A program made the position numbers and the translations under genes. Shown here piece after piece: positions 49,585 to 64,000 of a DNA stretch of 64,000 nt (the stretch's first letter is position 1; each line of letters opens with the position of its first letter). The notes beneath the pieces were generated by a model. The model ran no database searches. It was not told where the DNA came from and saw nothing but the letters and a program-made list of their open reading frames with translations. Origin of the DNA: Tamarix chinensis (lineage: Eukaryota; Streptophyta; Magnoliopsida; Caryophyllales; Tamaricaceae); contig CM060174.1 in assembly GCA_030549775.1 (NCBI GenBank), positions 43,662,586 to 43,726,585 on the forward strand. Direction: 5' to 3'.

Positions 49585-50911
49585 CTTTACTTCCTACATT
49601 ACCATTTTACCCCTTTCTTCTGAGATTAGCATTTTACCCTTTACTTCTAATGTTACCATTTTACCCTTTACTTCCAAAATTACCATTTTGCCCCTTATTA
49701 CACCACTTTTATTAAATTATCATCACTATATAAAATAGTAATATAAATACTCCATTCTTGTTATCCAACTCCACCACCTATTATATTTCAACATAATACT
49801 CATTAGCACTCGCACATATTAGGCCACACTCTTACACAAGTACTACATTTTAATTAATAACCAAACTCTTTCCTTAAGCAATATTTCCACATATGACATA
49901 TAAACTAGCATGCTCTCCTTTATATTAATCAATATAAGTAACTACATACATTATATTAAATAACATGTATCATGCAAAACAACATATTAAAATGATAATG
50001 TGCTAGCATATGTTTATCCATGCATTTTAGTGGGATTTAATGATTACCTTATTTCCCACAAAATCAAACCTTACTAGTATCCTGGTTAAAGATTCAAGCT
50101 TTGATTAGCAAAACCAATACCTAAAAATAATATCAATACTTATCATATTAGAAATAAGAAAACCAAAGCATAAGACTTTATAAAACCTAATTAATGAAAT
50201 ACTTAAATTATTATTATACCTTAAAATCATTAACCAAAATAACCTAAAAGAAGGCAGCAAAAAAAAAACTACTCATGCAGCATGAGCTGCATGCAAAATA
50301 AGGGTTAGAAGGGGTCGAAGGTGGTGGAAGAAAAGAAGGAAAGGGGTGTTTTCAGGTTAGGGTTTTGGGGCTAGGAAAAAGAGTTGGTGGAGGAGGATTT
50401 AGGGCAAAGGAAATGTGCAGGAGTGGAGAGGTGGTGTAGGTGGTGGTCGGGGATAGGTTTTTTGCAGCAAAGGGAAGCAATGGCGACAATAGTGAGGCTG
50501 CTACGATGGCTGTTGAGGTGGAGAGGGCTGATAAGGAAGGAAAACGGAGGAGGAAAATAAGGGGCTGCAAGTGTTGGTTTCAACCAAAGGAGGTGTGGGG
50601 GTGGTAGGGGAGGTCACAGGGAGTGGTTGTGGTTCAGGTGGTGGCAGAGAAGGCGGGATGGCAGTAGAAGGAGGAGGTGCAGGGTGGTTTCCGAGAAGGA
50701 AGAAAAAGATGTGAAAAAGAAGAGGAGAGGAAGAAGGGGTTGTAGGGTGGCTTGGGGGGTGTTGTGGTGGTGCAGGGCAGGAGTAGAAGGATGTAGAAGG
50801 TGGTGCCGGTGTTTGGTGAGGTGGAGAAAGTGGCGGAGGGGGCAGTGGTGCAAAAATGGGGGGAGAGGATGAAGGAGAAGAAAATGGAGAGGAGGAGATC
50901 GCCGATCGTTA
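49585..50911. other. Continuation of X4 after X5
   Basis: The X4 minisatellite resumes at once and ends near 49690. AT-rich DNA follows, then a weak hairpin at 50273-50287 (CTCATG/CATGAG arms) and a G-rich tract from about 50.3 kb. No gene is supported, and the His/Pro/Ser-rich frames on the minus strand are compositional. Confidence 0.7.
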
Positions 50912-51288
50912 AGGCTGTTGGGCTCGGCTCGTTAACCAAGCCGGCTCACAAGCTTTTTGGCCTCGGCTCGTTAACGGCTCGAGTCGGCTTGGCTCGCTTA
51001 TTAAACAAGCTTAAAAATTAGGCTCGAGCTCGACTCGATTATTAAATGAGCCAAGATTGAGCTTAATAAATTTGGGCTTGAGCTCGTTTATAGTGCAAAA
51101 GCTCGTGAGCTTGGCTCGTTTACCACCAAAGCTCGAGAGTCGGCTCGTTAAAAGTCCAGCTCGACTCGTTAAAAGCTCGGCTCGTTTATAAACAAGCCTA
51201 GCTCAGGCTTCATTTTTATACTTGTTTAGTAAAAAAGCCAAGCCCAAACCTACCCCGGTTCGGCTCGGGTTAGCTCGTCAACAACCCT
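50912..51288. mobile_element. MITE-like element rich in GGCTCG words
   Basis: The segment interrupts the X4 purine-rich tract. It has imperfect inverted ends, AGGCTGTTGGGCTCGG and the complement of AGGGTTGTTGACGAGC, and an interior of repeated GGCTCGTTAA-like words on both strands. The ends resemble hAT MITEs, but no duplication could be read. Confidence 0.6.
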
Positions 51289-51534
51289 CAGATTGGGGAA
51301 GGGAAAGGAGGCTCAAAAAATAGGCAGGATGAAGCAAGAAGGGAGAAGAAAAAGAAGAGGGAGTAGAGGGGAGTAGGTGGCTAGCTGGGGTAGGTTGTAG
51401 GGTGGTAGGCTGCCGGTCGGGTAGTAGGGAGAAGGAAGGGAAGAAGAGAAAGAAAGGGGAAGCATGCGTGAGGAGAGAGAAGGATTGGTTGGGTCGAAAA
51501 AGGATAGGAAAAACAGTGGGAGGTAGGGAGGGAG

Positions 51535-51572
<38 letters not shown>

Positions 51573-52599
51573 AGGGAGAGAGTAGTAGGGAGGCAAGAGG
51601 TTTGTAGGTAGGGTGGTCGGCCATGGTCGTGCATGGCGGAGGTGGTTGGGGAAGGAGGTAGAAGAAGAAAGAAAGAAAGAGGGGTAGGCTGATGAGGGAG
51701 AAAAAGGAAGAAGTGGGTCAGCTCCGTCAGGGGGAGAAGGGAAGAAAAGAAAAAGGGGGTTGGGTCGGGCGGCGCATGCGGGGGAAGGAGAAGAATGAGA
51801 AGAAGCAAGCTTGCGGCCCAATGCAAGGAGGAAGGGTAGGCCAGGGTCTGACGGCCTGAAGGACAGAAAAAGGGAAAAGAAAGAAAGGAGGAAAAGGAGA
51901 AAAAGGAGAAGGAGAAGGAAAAGGAAAAAGGGAAAAAGGAAAGGGAAAATGGGGAAAATAAAATAATTTAATTTATAAAATAATAAAATGTAATATTTTT
52001 GGTAGATAAAAAATATAATAAGTTAATTTAATATAATTTAATATATGGGTTTAAAAAGGTTAATTTTAGAAAAATGTTGGTTTGAGAATTTATTCAAATA
52101 AAATGAGTATGATAAAATAATTAAATATTTATTTTAATTTATTAAATATTCCTATCTAATTTTATATGCTTAAAAATCCATAACGTAATTAAATTAACTA
52201 ATTTTAAAAGCTAATTTATCCCAAATAAAAGCTTTTTATTGAATTATAGGTTTTTAAAATTTCGGGGGACTACAACTAAGGGATCAAAAGATAATCAAAC
52301 CCTAAGTATTCATAGTGGATAGGCCTCTAAGATTTCATTATCAAATTCCAAATATCAAACCAGTTGGATGTTTTAAGTGTTACTACCAAAGAACTAAGTA
52401 TGGCATACAAGTGACCAACTTAGATGTTTCAAGAGAACACCAAACTCAACCAAATAAGGCATAACATTATAATCATTTTGATCCATATTAAATTAAGGTT
52501 ACATATGGTTGAAATCATGACCAAAATGTTTTAGTTATATAGAAACATTAATATAGAAGACTCAAAGGAAGAACATTAGGTAACACACAAACAAGATGA

Positions 52600-55104
52600 A
52601 AATTTGGTTGATCAGTCAATCTGTCCGTTGGACCTATCAATTGGTTAGGTTGTACAATACCTGAAAAGAAAATAAAGCCAATGGACCAATTGATTGGTTG
52701 GTTATACTAGTTAACTGTTTGTGGGATATTAGTCGATTGATTTGATTATACTAGTTGATGGGTCTAAGTGGAGAACAAGCCACTCTAGTCATAAGGCTAA
52801 CAAGTTGATGGATTTGACAAACTGATCAACTGCTCATAAGAACTAGTCAATTGGTTACACCAAACCAATCAACTGCTCCTATGACTAGCTAAACAAAAAT
52901 TTCCAAACTAAGCGACCGTTCACACAACAATTCAATTGATTCAACAACTTTATCACTAGTCTAGATAAAAGATCACCAAAACTTGTGATCCACTAAGCAT
53001 AATTTCACTAAATGTTACCATATTAATCCTTATATTCTTCTATATCATAAAATACATAAAATACATACTCCTCATATGAATTCACATAAAAAAATGTTAG
53101 GGATCAATACTCAAATATATCATGCTTGAAGTTCACCAACTTATGCATAATATTAAAAATACTCAAACATGCCCCAAAACTTCATAATTTGAAATATAGA
53201 AATATGCTCAAAATTAAGAACGACATATTACATAAACATCATATAATATACCAAGGACTCAAAACCCTAACAAACAAGACAACACTTTATTCATATTAGA
53301 GATAAGAATGCCTTGTTATAAAGCAAATCTTCTAGCACAAACTTCTATATGATGGCCATCTAGCAAAACCTCAATTTGCTAAGACAATCAAAAGACAAAA
53401 CCATTAAAACTTATTTTTTCTTAAAAAAAACCTCCATTAAGATCAAAGAAAATTAGAAGAAGAGGAAGAAGAAGAATTAAAATAGAACTTAACATTTCCT
53501 CAGAAATAGAATTCTAAGGAAAATGAAGTTACAACCCTCAACCTTTCTCAAACCTTAATCATTCATTGCTTAAGAGAAACAAGGGAAAACAAAAGACAAG
53601 CTCAAAAGAAGAAAATAGAGATAATACTCAACTAAGGAAGTAAATAAGAGCTAGCCTTTGATTTCTCAATAAAGAGGAAAAAGGAAGAAAATAGAGAATA
53701 CTCAACACTTAGTATGATGTGTATCTTAATAATTTGTATTTAAATAATTCTATTAATTGTTGTAAATTATATTACACATATAATTACTTTTCTTATTGTG
53801 TCGCTAATTAGGAAATTAAATCAGATTATGGGAGATGGATCATGATGAGCTGCTGTGTATAGATGCTACTGGTTGCTGTTGCTGAAAGGAAATTGCTGTA
53901 TTAAATTGTTGATTATCCCATATGATGCATTCGCTGGCATAATTTGGCTAGTGAAAATTAAGTTGGGCTGATTTATTATTACAACACCAACAACTTGTTT
54001 GTTTATATTAGCCGGTTGAGTTATTGGGTTGATATGTTGTGTTTTGTAATTGAGCCCATCATCTGTATAAGGGCCTGTATTGTGTGTATTGTATATGCCC
54101 ATATATAAGGCGTATACAGGACATTCTGGAGGACACTTTTTTGGCCGAATATAATTCGATCGTATTTTCTCTGGAATCTCTCTCTCGCGACTGACTCATT
54201 CGCTCGATCTTCTTCTTCCTTGATCTTCTTCTCGAATTTCTTTCTATTAATCCAAATTCAGTAGCCGTTGATTATAACTACGCTCTGAGTTTTTCTAATC
54301 TTCCTTTAGATTAAACTCCTTAGGCCGATTCTCGCGTGTAGTTGAACCCCACACTCGATTCACGATCCAGTGAAACTTCTTGAAACCTATTCAGGCTTCA
54401 TCATAGTAAATTTCACTAAGGGAGAGTAATAAGGGAGCAATAATAATAGGTGAGAAATGAAAATGAATCAGGAATAGAGTATGTAGAAGATAGAGTTGGT
54501 CAAAATCCACGGGAGAGAGAGAGAAAAGACTAGTATGGTTGAGTATGGGTAACCAAAGTATAAGAGAAAATATGATGGAGTGAGGGAGCTTGAGTGTAGT
54601 CGGGAAGAGACATGGCATAAGGTTGGTGAGTTAGCAAATGAGTGCATGAAGTCAAACACATAACCTAACTACCATAAGAGAGAGAGGAATGTGAGGGTGA
54701 AGAGAGAATGTGAGGTATACATCAAAAAGTGATTTTTGAAGAACTTTAGCTAAAGAAATTCATATAATGATCTGAATAATGTAAAAATAATTCCAAAGCA
54801 CCAAAATATGTTCACTAGCACAAATAGATTCTAATTAGAAGCTTTATAAACACTAGAAACAAATTCAAAACTAAGTAAGAAAAGGATTTGAGATTGTAGG
54901 ATCACCAATCTATTAGTTTGAGCAAACCATTCGTTTGGTTCATTAAGAATAAAATTGTCAATCTCTGAGCATACTAGTCAACCAGTATGCCTAAAATTCA
55001 AATTTCTATTAGAATTTTAAGCCCTTTTCAAAACTAAACCTAATTCATTTTATATCAACATAATTTTAAACACATGTTGAAGAATTTTAGGATGGGGTAT
55101 TACA
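52600..55104 (-). mobile_element. Diverged gypsy-type LTR 'b', with a solo LTR inside
   Basis: The right edge at 55104 reads TGTAATACCCCATCC on the minus strand and is preceded there by a purine-rich AAGGGGATAGTG, as expected for a 3' LTR next to a polypurine tract. It has word clusters at 52.6-52.96 and 54.9-54.99 kb like LTR 'a', and without the inserted 689-bp LTR it is about 1.8 kb. The pol remnant to its right on the same strand probably belongs to it. The left limit is approximate. Confidence 0.5.
53715..54403 (+). mobile_element. Solo LTR, 689 bp
   Basis: It starts TGATGTGTATC and ends GGCTTCATCA, with exact 5-bp flanks TAGTA at 53710-53714 and 54404-54408. A TATA-like ATATATAAGG near 54100 followed by a CT-rich leader supports an LTR promoter. 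The size and layout resemble copia LTRs. Confidence 0.75.
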
Positions 55105-55355
55105 ACACTATCCCCTTAAAAGAGACTTTGTCCCCAAAGTTTACAAAAGAAACGTATTATTGTAAATGTATAACATAAGAGAACCCTAAATCATCAACTA
55201 AATAGAATACAACAACTAATGGTTGTTATAAAAGAAAAGGGTACTACCCCCTTAAAAGAGGCGGTCACATAATACACCTAAGAAAACCACTTTGAATACT
55301 TCATCTTAATCTCCTCCTTAGACTTCAAAGTGGCCTCCTCCATTCCATGGTATGA

Positions 55356-55900
55356 CTAGAAAACCTTCACTAGTAGGACGACTTTCAAATGTATCTCTAG
55401 GGTCTTGGAATCAAGGATCCTCAATAGTTGCTCCTCATAAATCAACACATTGTCAAGCTCAATTATCTCTAGTTGAATAATGTGTGATGGATCATCCACA
55501 TACCTCCTCAATTGAGAGATGTAAAAGACATGATGCACACATGAAATCTCGAAATACAAGGTAAGTGGGTAGGTAACCTCTCCAACCCTATCCAAAATCT
55601 TATATGGTCCAATGTAACGTAGGTTAAGCTTACCCTTTCAGACCAAAATGCATCACTCCCTTTGTGGCAAAACCTTCAAAAGGACTTGGTCACCCATCTT
55701 ATACCCATCTTTCCTCCTCCATAGGTTTGCATAACTCTTATACTTATCTTGGGCAACCTTCATGTGATCTTGAATCAGTCTAATATGCCTGGTAAAGTCC
55801 TCTACCATCTCTAGTCCCAACACAACTATCTTGCTTGAGTTACTCTAGCATATGGGACTACAATAGTTTTGTCCATATAGTGCCTTAAAAGGTGCCATTA
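55356..55900 (-). pseudogene. Ty3/gypsy integrase C-terminal part
   Basis: On the minus strand this reads from an APFKALYG-like end of the core, through a decayed linker and GDQVLLKVLP, to the C-terminal domain with RYIGPYKILDRVGEVTYPL and VFYISQLRRYV. It finishes with a YEEQLLRILD tail. These are standard features of plant Tekay/Del-type chromovirus integrases. In-frame stops occur before 55600. It lies about 250 bp from LTR edge 55104, the normal spacing. Confidence 0.8.
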
Positions 55901-56130
55901 TTATGTTCGCATGATGATTTTTTTTGTAGGAGAATTCTTTTAAATCTAGGTAATCATAATGTAACTAATTAACAAAATAAATAAGTAAACAACACACTAA
56001 ATAAAGATTAAACACATGCCACTTAAGTTTAAAAAAACTTTCTCATACATCCCATGCATACCATGCACATGTCTTTTTTGCTAGTGACTTATTTTGCAAG
56101 TTTTATCCATAATTAGTATTCTCTCTAGGT
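55901..56130. other. AT-rich stretch replacing the integrase core
   Basis: About 230 bp of AT-rich DNA without coding resemblance lies where some 250 codons of integrase catalytic core would be expected. It could be a deletion scar plus filler DNA or a small insertion. Confidence 0.5.
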
Positions 56131-57095
56131 AAAGGAAAATATAATCTATAATAATAAATGCTAAATCTTGACCATTTAGTCCTACATCATATCCCCTTTG
56201 AGATGGATGGAATAAGGAGCATGATGATTCTCTACTAGAATCTTCTTCTTAAGCTCATCACAACTCTATGCAATGCACCATCTAGCTCTAAAATGGATAC
56301 TACCATCCTGAAAAATATGAAACCCCCTACTCCTCTACCCCATGATATAACCCACTTAATCTATTCAAGCTTGAAATTTCCTATCTGACTAGCTTGGATC
56401 TTGTTAGTGATGGTTGGTGTGATTGTGAGAGCGCTCATCCTTATCTAAAGATCTCCGAACCCAATGATCTCTATGCCCATGTCTTGAAGCTCTTGCCAAA
56501 TCTAGTCTGAAATAACCAATGAGCTTAGAGAGTGTGAATTCTTTCTACTGAGAGCATTTACTATGATGTTGGCCTTACCATCATGGTTGGTCAACTACAA
56601 ATTATATCCCTTAACTAACTCTTGCCATCTCCATTGTCTTATGTTAAACTCTCATTGAGTGAAAAATGTACTTGAAGCTTTTATGGTCCTTGTAGTACCT
56701 ACATTGTACACCATATAGGTAATGTCTCCAAATCTTTATGGTAAAAAACACTATAACTAGCTTAAGATCATGTGTAGGATTATTTTACTTGTGCTTCTTT
56801 AACTAGCTAGAAGCATAAGCCACTACCCTCCTATGCTGCATCAACACAAACCCTAAACAATGCTTGGTTATGTCACTATACACCTCAAATCCCTCCATAC
56901 TTGACGATAAGGTAAGCATTAGTGCTAAAGTTAATCTCCTCTTAAGCACTTATCATCACAATGAAATCAAGTCATCTTCTTCAACAATGTAGTGAAAGGA
57001 TAAGCAATCCTAGAATAATCTTAGATGAATCGTTTGTAGTAGCCTACTAATCCTAGAAAACTATATACCTCCTTAACTTATATATGTGAGGAAAT
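56131..57095 (-). pseudogene. Ty3/gypsy RT end, RNase H and integrase N-terminal part
   Basis: In minus-strand order it reads EVYSFLGLVGYYKRFI (end of reverse transcriptase), then RNase H with [36 protein letters not shown] and [20 protein letters not shown]. The linker GKANIIVNALSRK and the segment before the zinc finger (MSALTITPTI, ALHRVVMSL) follow, up to SIHPS near 56150. Several stops and frame changes are present. The 5' part of pol is missing: the fragment ends at 57095, where the plus-strand copia RNase H begins. It belongs with the integrase piece to its left. Confidence 0.8.
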
Positions 57096-57099
57096 GATA

Positions 57100-57545
57100 A
57101 TCTATGCTTCTGGTATCCTAAAGGATCTCACTATAAAATTTATGGGTATAGTGATGCTAATTTTTTTGGTTATTTAGTAGATAGAAAGAACACTTTTGGC
57201 ATGAAAACATTTCTAGGACAATGTTTGATATCTTAGGTTTCTAAGAAACAAAACTTAGTTGCACTCTCAACTATTGAAGCTATATATGTTTTGGTTGTTT
57301 CATGTTTTGCTTAGTTTCTATGGATTAAGTAATGGTTCCATGGTTTTGGTGCTAAGGTAAACTATATTCAAATCATTTGTGATACTACTAGTGCTATTAA
57401 TATTACAAAACATCTAATGCAACACTCAAGGATAAAGCACATAGATATTAAGCATCATTTCTTATGGGACAATGTTGAAAAGAGATTAATTGAGATGTGT
57501 TTTTTTAACATTAAAGTTCAAATCAATGATATATTAAATAATAAT
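57100..57545 (+). pseudogene. Ty1/copia RNase H fragment
   Basis: It reads WYPKGSHYKIYGYSDANFFG, DRKNTFGMKTFLG, SKKQNLVALSTIEAIYV, CDTTSAINITKH and HIDIKHHFLWDNVEKRLIE, the standard plan of plant copia RNase H. Stops occur within LIS-stop-VSKKQ and after SCFA. The upstream RT is absent. It sits about 130 bp before the LTR at 57675, so it is the 3' end of an element whose 3' LTR follows. Confidence 0.85.
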
Positions 57546-57674
57546 TTGGGTCAATTTATTTTCAAATAAATTAGATTGGAAATAGCTATGATCAAGATTC
57601 ACTAGGGTGGTCAAGTTCCTTTGAAACCTAATGATTATCTAGAGAAGGTATGCCTTATAGTAGTTATGCATATT

Positions 57675-58240
57675 TGTGAGATTATGACTTGTATTTGTGT
57701 ATGTAGTCTAACATGAATTGATGCATACAGCTGTTTGGAGAGGTTTGGAGCCAAAACGAGATCAAGCAAGAAAACACAAGGCCCCATGTTTGTGAACATG
57801 CCCTGTGTTTTCTTGGCATGCTTGATCTTGCATTATTTTGGAAAAAGTTAAGAGTTCTAGAAAAAATATAGGGGCCCCATATTGGTAAACAAGGACCATG
57901 TTTTTATATTTTCTACCATTCACTTGTGTTAGGTATGCTCTTTTAAAAATTAATTTGTATGAAGCCCTAATGATGTGTGGTACTTTATCAAACCCTATCT
58001 AAACCCTATACTTTTGGTTTCTCTTATGTTTGCTGAGATAATTGTGTATTGAGTTATATTGTGAGGATTTTTTGATTCTCCTTGGAATCACTGATTTTAC
58101 ATGTTGTAATGATCATCATTATTTCCCCAGTTGTTATTATGTTCCGATTATTATCTCAATTTATTCTTAGTATTTCCTAATTGCTTGTTAGATTAGGTCC
58201 TAGGCATTCACATTTGGTGAATTTTTTCCCTATAATTGTA
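57675..58240 (+). repeat. copia LTR, first copy
   Basis: It begins TGTGAGATTATGACTTG. Its first 280 bp match 60470-60716, including GAGATCAAG and AAAACACAAGG words. The 3' edge is approximate: the gag-like frame begins near 58266, and no standard primer site was found. Confidence 0.6.
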
Positions 58241-58265
58241 ATAAAGCTTAGGTGTGTGATCGATC

Positions 58266-59440
58266 AGTATTGTAATGGAGTTTATAACTTTCAAAATTGA
58301 GAGATTTGATCAATTTTGAGTTATGGAAATTAAAAATTAAGGTAATCCTTATTTTTAACGGATTGGAGAAATCATTATTTGAGCAAGTGGAGAAGCTAGG
58401 AACATTGTTTGATGAGGAGTTAGAGGATATTGATTTAAAGGCCCTATCCACCATTTAATTGTGTTTGTCAAATGAGGTTTTGCAAGGAGTGCTTAAAGAG
58501 ATCACTGTTACCATCTAGAATCCTTGTCTATGACTGTATCATCTATTATTGAAAATTCTACTTATTTTTTATAAGTAGCTATAGACTTGCATAATATAGT
58601 TGTTAAATTGGATGATGAGGATTTGGCTATTATATTGTTATGTTCTTTGCTTATTTTTTTTAAGTATTTTCATGAGATTGTATTATAGGGAAATGATGAA
58701 TTTGTTGCTGCATATGTCAAGAATACCTTTCTACAATATAAATTGATTTATAATTAATTAACTAGAGGATGTCAAGGTGACTCATGTGGTGAGGGACTTG
58801 TAGCATGGGGGTCTAATGATAAAAAGAAGTCCAAAGTGAGGAAGGATATGTTCAAGGCTATGGTCTTCCATGGTTGTTGCATGAAAGGCCATATTAGAAA
58901 ACATAACCCCAGTAGGAAACCTACAGATACTATTGATGGTGTATATAATGAGAGTGATGCCGCTATAATTGATGGTGATGGTGATGGTGATGTACTGATT
59001 GCTATAAATGGACAGACCTAATTAGCTAATAAATGGATTTTGGATGGCCCTACCATGTTGGTACCAACAAAAGCTGGTTCTAGACATATGACATTATTTA
59101 AGGTGGAGTTATTGTCTTAGAAAATGGTGTTTCATGTAGAGTTATTGGGATTGAGACTATGAGGGTGAAGATGCATGATGGTGTGGTTAGGACACTATAT
59201 TTTGTTCCTTATGTTCTTGACATGACCAAGATCTTGATTTCTCTATGTTCCTTAAATAACAAAGGTTATAGATATGTCATTAAGAAGGACACATTAAAGG
59301 TTGCTAAAGGATTTGTGGTGGCGAGTGTTTACAAGTGGGTTAGGACATTATATGAGCTTGTTAGCATAACTATTAAGGTTGTAGTTGGGGTGACATTAAC
59401 AGTGTGTAACTCAATTGTTTTTGGTCTTGGGTTGATGTGA
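58266..59440 (+). pseudogene. copia gag and protease remnant
   Basis: The Gag pattern ERFDQFNFELWKLKIKVILI (approximate because of frame changes), ELEDIDLKALSTI, LCLSNEVLQGVL and DEDLAIILLCSL is readable at 58290-58650. It is followed by a degenerate zinc knuckle (HGCCMKGHIRKH, about 58870-58905). The protease/pre-integrase part starts WILDGPTML and continues in an open frame from 59159 with MRVKMHDGVVRTLYFVPYV and ISLCSLNNKGYRYV. The usual DSG catalytic triad reads DGP, so the protease is dead. Many stops are present. Confidence 0.75.
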
Positions 59441-60469
59441 CAGAGATGTAGGAGTGTCATTGGTATGACTATTAGGTCCTTATTTTGTGACATGATTACA
59501 TCTAGATCTATTACCTTCTAGGAGTTTGAATTCCTTATTGACAAGAAAGTGGAGAAGGAGAGTCTGTTGGGTGCTTTAGGCTATGCAGAGGTTATTGTTG
59601 GTCTAAATGGTACAGATTCTTTTAGTGATGAGGAATATAGGCAAGAGGTAGAGCAAGTGGGCATTACTTTACGTAGAGTTAGTTATTCCTTATAAACTAC
59701 GAGTAGAAGTATTGGTGTGTTGGATCCACTGCTAGACTGAAAGGTCATTTTTGCTACTTATTTTTTTTTTGTTATGTGGTATTTTGTTGTTGTTGCTGAA
59801 GAGGTGTGGTCTCTTTAGTGGACTTAGACATTAGTATATGATGCTTCACCGGTTATTCTTTTGTTGTGTGTCTATGTTATGGTTATTATAGCAAAATATC
59901 TAAGGAGAAAAAGCTAAAGACTTTGTATGTGCCCAAATCCAATGCTGTTATGCTAGTCACTTGTTCATACTCTGTAGCTGTGAGATAATGGATGTAAGAT
60001 GTGATTAGTACTAACCCTTGTATTGCTCATGATGTGAGCCTATTTGTGGTGGCCACCTTGAAGAAACCTTAGGTAGGCATGGTGTGGATTCTAAGATATT
60101 TAGTGCATATAATATTGGTTTGTATGGACCCTATGTTGTCGACTATTTTGTTGATAGGTTACTTTAACCTTTCATGTGGTCTTGATGATTAGGGGTACAC
60201 TAGGGTGCTAGTGTTTGACCTTAGAGGTTCTAAGGTTATGTGGTTGGCTATAATTGGAGCTGATAATGATATTTGACTTGGAAAGTTAGTTTCTGAAGCT
60301 CAGATGATACAAGGAGTTACTTCTAATGTTGATCTAGTGTGTATGCTAACGTAGCCATTGCTTGCTCGTGCTCATTTACCATAAGGGTTCTTTAGACCTA
60401 GAGATTTATGATGATCTTTTATGATCCTGTTGCTTATTTTTACACAATACTATGCCATGGTGGAGATAG
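59441..60469 (+). other. Decayed copia interior
   Basis: No clear integrase or RT motifs are seen. The stretch lies between the protease remnant and the second LTR and is probably a shortened, heavily mutated pol region. A purine-rich GGTGGAGATAG precedes the LTR at 60470, as expected for a polypurine tract. Confidence 0.4.
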
Positions 60470-60731
60470 TGAAATCATGAATTATATTTGTGTGCATAGT
60501 CTAGCATAAATTTATACACATAGGTTTTTAGAGAAGTTTGGAGTCAAAAGGAGATCAAGTGAGAAAACACAAGGGATTTGTGTTTGTGAACACTACTTGA
60601 GTTTTCTTGGCATACTTGATCCTACATTATTTTAGAAAATGTTGAGATTTCTCGTAAAAACACAAGGTCTTTGTGTTGGTGAACATGGGCCTTATTTTTC
60701 TTATTCTCAACCATTCAATTTTTTCATTTAC
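60470..60731 (+). repeat. copia LTR, second copy, cut by X6
   Basis: It matches the first LTR copy from GTGAAATCATGAATT to the point where X6 begins at 60732. The remainder lies beyond X6, outside the window. Confidence 0.6.

Positions 60732-64000
<3,269 letters not shown>

Larger units (their letters stand above)
40923..52274 (+). mobile_element. Family X element X4, host of X5 and three MITEs
   Basis: It starts TGTAACACCCC and ends GGGGGACTACA. Flanks are ACTAG (40918-40922) and ACTAA (52275-52279), four of five identical. In order it holds the stem-loop, the CACTGCCCATTGAATAGG block, the motif array, a conserved block, the minisatellite, AT-rich DNA, a weak hairpin (50273-50287), a purine-rich tract and the AT-rich end. 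X5 (44665-49579) sits in its minisatellite, and MITE-like elements sit at 41610-42071, 43796-44259 and 50912-51288. Net length is about 5.1 kb. It is more diverged than X5, as expected for the older host. Confidence 0.8.

Overview
This is a stretch of plant nuclear DNA, almost certainly from a flowering plant with a repeat-rich genome. One host gene can be followed with confidence. Its exons have GT-AG borders, and its product matches the plant-specific membrane nucleoporin CPR5. Most of the rest is retrotransposon DNA in nested layers, with MITE-like elements, minisatellites and microsatellites. No bacterial-type features, CRISPR arrays, rRNA or tRNA genes were seen.

Left part (1-13.3 kb): a possible end of an unidentified gene lies at 1-312. 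The five-exon CPR5 gene follows on the minus strand (1364-12090). Its first intron is about 8.0 kb and holds a hAT-type MITE and a broken Ty3/gypsy integrase piece. A 1.2 kb AT-rich intergenic stretch follows.

Middle part (13.3-30.1 kb): a decayed Ty1/copia element (LTRs 13288-13508 and 29901-30122, TSD AAAGA) is split inside its integrase region by an 11.7 kb insertion (TSD AAAAC). That insertion, X1, was itself invaded by a second member of the same family, X2 (TSD GTAGT), and probably by an unrelated 1.8 kb solo LTR.

X1 and X2 belong to a family, here called X, that dominates the window. Members are about 4.4-5.5 kb once insertions are removed. They start TGTAACACCCC or similar, end GGGGTATTACA or similar, are flanked by 5-bp target duplications, and have no believable coding capacity. 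They read best as very long solo LTRs of Ty3/gypsy (chromovirus-like) elements. Six copies are seen: X1 15517-27199, X2 22401-26780, X3 32919-38385, X4 40923-52274, X5 44665-49579 (nested in X4) and X6 60732 to past the window end. A seventh 3' fragment ends at 32870. Five copies share a 46-bp stem-loop of constant length near one end. The same five carry arrays of a near-palindromic motif, CCACTATTATAGCCGGTGGA. Three carry a minisatellite of about 30 bp, and a hairpin next to a purine-rich tract is seen in two with a weaker form in a third.

Right part (52-64 kb): diverged LTR-like DNA, a 689-bp solo LTR (TSD TAGTA), a minus-strand Ty3/gypsy pol remnant without its integrase core, and a plus-strand Ty1/copia remnant laid out as RNase H - LTR - gag/protease - LTR. 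X6 is inserted in the last LTR. All element genes here carry stops or deletions. CPR5 is the only gene that looks functional.
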